NCBI GenBank assembly: GCA_031370485.1
Contig: JANMQK010000015.1
Location: 1-23,862 of the forward strand
DNA length: 23,862 nt
Reading direction: 5' to 3'
Origin: JANMQK01 sp031370485
GTDB taxonomy: Bacteria > Acidobacteriota > Polarisedimenticolia > Gp22-AA2
Shown here: piece after piece, positions 22,383 to 23,862 of the stretch
Position numbering within the stretch: position 1 is the first letter of the stretch
Layout: every line of letters starts with the position of its first letter
Made by a program: the position numbers and the translations under genes
Notes under the pieces: generated by a model
Seen by the model: only the letters and a program-made list of their open reading frames with translations
Told to the model about the DNA's origin: nothing
Databases searched by the model: none

Positions 22383-23000
22383 ATGACAATAACGACGGGG
22401 AAAAAGCCGGCGGGCGGGCCAGGATGGCGTGAGCGGGTGGCCGCCCTCCACGCCGACCACGCAGGGACCGCGGCGCGCTTTTTCGAATCGCAGTCCGGCG
22501 TGGTCGAGACGATCGCCGGTGTCCTGATCGAGGCGTTTCGCGCCCGGCGCACAGTCTTCTTCTTCGGCAACGGGGGCAGCGCCGCCGACGCCCAGCACCT
22601 GGCGGCCGAGTTCGTGAACCGCTTCCGGGCCGACCGGCCGGCTCTTCCGTCGGTCGCGCTGACCACCGACACCTCGGTGCTCACGAGCATCGGGAACGAC
22701 TCCGACTTCGGGGCCATCTTCTCCCGCCAAATCGAGGCCTTGGGCCGCCCCGGCGACGTCGCGGTGGGGTTGACCACTTCAGGCCGCTCCCGGAACGTCC
22801 TCGAGGGGCTGCGGGCTTCACGTTCCAGGACCATGGTGACAGTGGGTTTCACGGGAGGTGACGGGACGCCCATGCGCGAGTTGTGCGATCACCTGGTTGA
22901 AGTGCCGTCACGCGACACGGCCCGCATCCAGGAAGTGCACATCCTGGTCGGCCACATACTCTGCCAGATTGTCGACGACGTCCTCTTTCCCGCCGGGTGA
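22383..23000 (+). CDS. gmhA: SIS-domain sedoheptulose 7-phosphate isomerase (GmhA)
   Basis: A 205-residue cytoplasmic isomerase that makes D-glycero-D-manno-heptose 7-phosphate, the first step towards ADP-heptose for LPS core or surface glycans. The SIS domain has GNGGSAADAQHLAAEF (62-77; S66, H72, E76), the phosphate-binding TTSGRS (131-136), and the catalytic RIQE-x-H and H191 near the C-terminus, which together distinguish GmhA from DiaA. Start ATG 22383 has a G-rich stretch immediately before it and no classic Shine-Dalgarno. The first 15 residues are variable. The other heptose genes (hldE, gmhB) are not seen. It follows yfiH by 54 bp and is convergent with the TPR gene. Confidence 0.9.
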   Translation: MTITTGKKPAGGPGWRERVAALHADHAGTAARFFESQSGVVETIAGVLIEAFRARRTVFFFGNGGSAADAQHLAAEFVNRFRADRPALPSVALTTDTSVLTSIGNDSDFGAIFSRQIEALGRPGDVAVGLTTSGRSRNVLEGLRASRSRTMVTVGFTGGDGTPMRELCDHLVEVPSRDTARIQEVHILVGHILCQIVDDVLFPAG

Positions 23001-23054
23001 GCGCGGGCGCCGGCACGCACGCGCGACCGGACGGACAATCGCCCTCGCGGAAGG

Positions 23055-23862
23055 CTACTTCTTCAGAAGAGCGATGCTGTCGCGGATTTCCTTCGCATCG
23101 GACGCGTTGGGATTGAGCTTCAGATACTCCTGGAAGTGACTCAGCGCCCCCTGGAAATCCTGAAGTCCCATGAGCGCCCGGGCCAGCTCACGATGCGTCA
23201 CGGCGTAGCTCGGGTCGAGCTCGACCGACTTCCGGAAGGCCTGGGCGGCGTCCTTCGAGCGGTTCTCGTTCCAGGCGTTCACCCCGATGTTGTAGAAGGA
23301 CACGGCGGCGTTCTTGGGGTCGATGGCGATGACCTTCTGATACATCTCGTTCGCCTTCCCGGGCTCCTTGCGATGGTCGTAGATCGCCGCCATCTGCATG
23401 TAGTTTTCCGACTTGTCCGGGCTGATCGTGGCCGCCTGGGTGAAGGCCGCGAGTGCCTGATCGTCCTTGCCGGCCTTCGCGTAGGCTTGCCCGAGGTTGA
23501 ACAGCACGGCGTCCGATCCCGGCGTGAGCTGCAGCTCCTTCTCGTACTCGGCGGCGGCGACGGCGGGGTCCTCTTCCTTGAGCGCGATGTTGCCCAGGTA
23601 GAAATGGCAGCCCTTCATGTCCGCCTTCATCTCCAACCCCTTCTTGAACGCCTGCTCGGCGGCGCCGTTGTCGCCCGACTCGAAGAGGCTCTTCCCCAGG
23701 TAGTAGTAGACCGCGGGGTTGCCGGTGGGGTCCTTGGTGATGAAGCCGCGGTAGAGCTCGATCGCTTCCGGCTGCCGGCCCGCGTCCGCCAGCTGCTTGG
23801 CCTTCTCGAGCATCTCCTTCCCGCCCGGGATGGTCGACGCGGCCGCCGGGGCGGCGGGCGCC
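23055..23862 (-). CDS. Tetratricopeptide repeat protein, N-terminus beyond window edge
   Basis: The frame is open from the stop at 23055-23057 to the window end, so the gene is partial at its 5' end. The first visible residues are APAAPAAASTIPGGKE, an Ala/Pro-rich stretch like a linker after a signal peptide, then an ATG at 23813 that need not be the start. About seven TPR units follow: AIELYRGFITKDP, YYYLGKSLFESGDNGAAEQA, FYLGNIALKEEDP, LFNLGQAYAKAGKDDQAL, a MAAIYDHRKEPGKANEMY unit, FYNIGVNAWNENRSKDAAQA and LARALMGLQDFQGALSHF. It is probably a periplasmic or envelope scaffold; no enzymatic domain is visible. It is convergent with gmhA (54-bp gap, no clear terminator). Confidence 0.85.
   Translation of the reverse strand, partial: APAAPAAASTIPGGKEMLEKAKQLADAGRQPEAIELYRGFITKDPTGNPAVYYYLGKSLFESGDNGAAEQAFKKGLEMKADMKGCHFYLGNIALKEEDPAVAAAEYEKELQLTPGSDAVLFNLGQAYAKAGKDDQALAAFTQAATISPDKSENYMQMAAIYDHRKEPGKANEMYQKVIAIDPKNAAVSFYNIGVNAWNENRSKDAAQAFRKSVELDPSYAVTHRELARALMGLQDFQGALSHFQEYLKLNPNASDAKEIRDSIALLKK

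Noticed and set aside
1..23862. tRNA, rRNA, CRISPR arrays, insertion sequences, integrases or att sites
   Set aside because: None is visible; no regularly spaced direct repeats, transposase motifs or cloverleaf-like segments were found.

Overview
The window reads as GC-rich chromosomal DNA from a diderm, type IV pilus-bearing bacterium. A secretin, two lipoprotein or Sec-exported envelope proteins and a heptose-pathway GmhA point to an outer membrane. Overall gene style, frequent GTG starts, a SecF with an inserted helix-hairpin-helix-like segment and roadblock/TPR proteins are most compatible with Acidobacteriota or a close relative. That assignment is an inference, because no rRNA gene is present. 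I see no tRNA, rRNA, CRISPR array, insertion sequence or prophage.

Layout, left to right. (1) 1-1234, minus: the first 411 codons of pilB, the pilus extension ATPase, cut by the window edge. (2) 1235-1485: an AT-rich divergent promoter region with a perfect 9-bp inverted repeat. (3) 1486-3782, plus: two translationally coupled GT-C membrane glycosyltransferases. (4) 3787-9004, minus: an eight-gene run from a consensus promoter at 9062-9091, in the order TPR protein, roadblock/LC7 protein, accB, accC, aroK, metallophosphoesterase, small membrane protein, small acidic protein. (5) 9090-9124: a strong terminator that closes the pilus operon. (6) 9148-15083, minus: pilM-pilN-pilO-pilP-pilQ plus a small putative lipoprotein, mostly joined by 4-nt ATGA or GTGA overlaps. 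(7) 15449-15643, plus: rpmB (L28). (8) 15654-18219, minus: ridA and the bifunctional rel (ppGpp) gene, with a promoter just upstream of rel. (9) 18379-21499, minus: yajC-secD-secF. (10) 21582-23000, plus: a YfiH/PgeF-type enzyme and gmhA. (11) 23055-23862, minus: a TPR protein whose N-terminus lies beyond the window.

Most genes are core functions: pilus assembly, fatty acid synthesis, shikimate pathway, Sec translocation, stringent response and envelope sugar synthesis. The less ordinary signals lie between and at the edges of these. An ATATTGAAA box occurs as an inverted pair at the pilB/glycosyltransferase divergent promoters and again over the -10 of the pilM promoter. The two GT-C enzymes are wired head-to-head with pilB. 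An uncharacterised beta-rich lipoprotein ends the pilMNOPQ operon. SecF carries an inserted HhH-like segment. The divergent yajC and yfiH promoters share one -35 element, with yfiH apparently leaderless. The accBC/aroK operon starts with a TPR and a roadblock protein and ends with two small unknown proteins. I did not find a clearly new defence, mobile or biosynthetic system.
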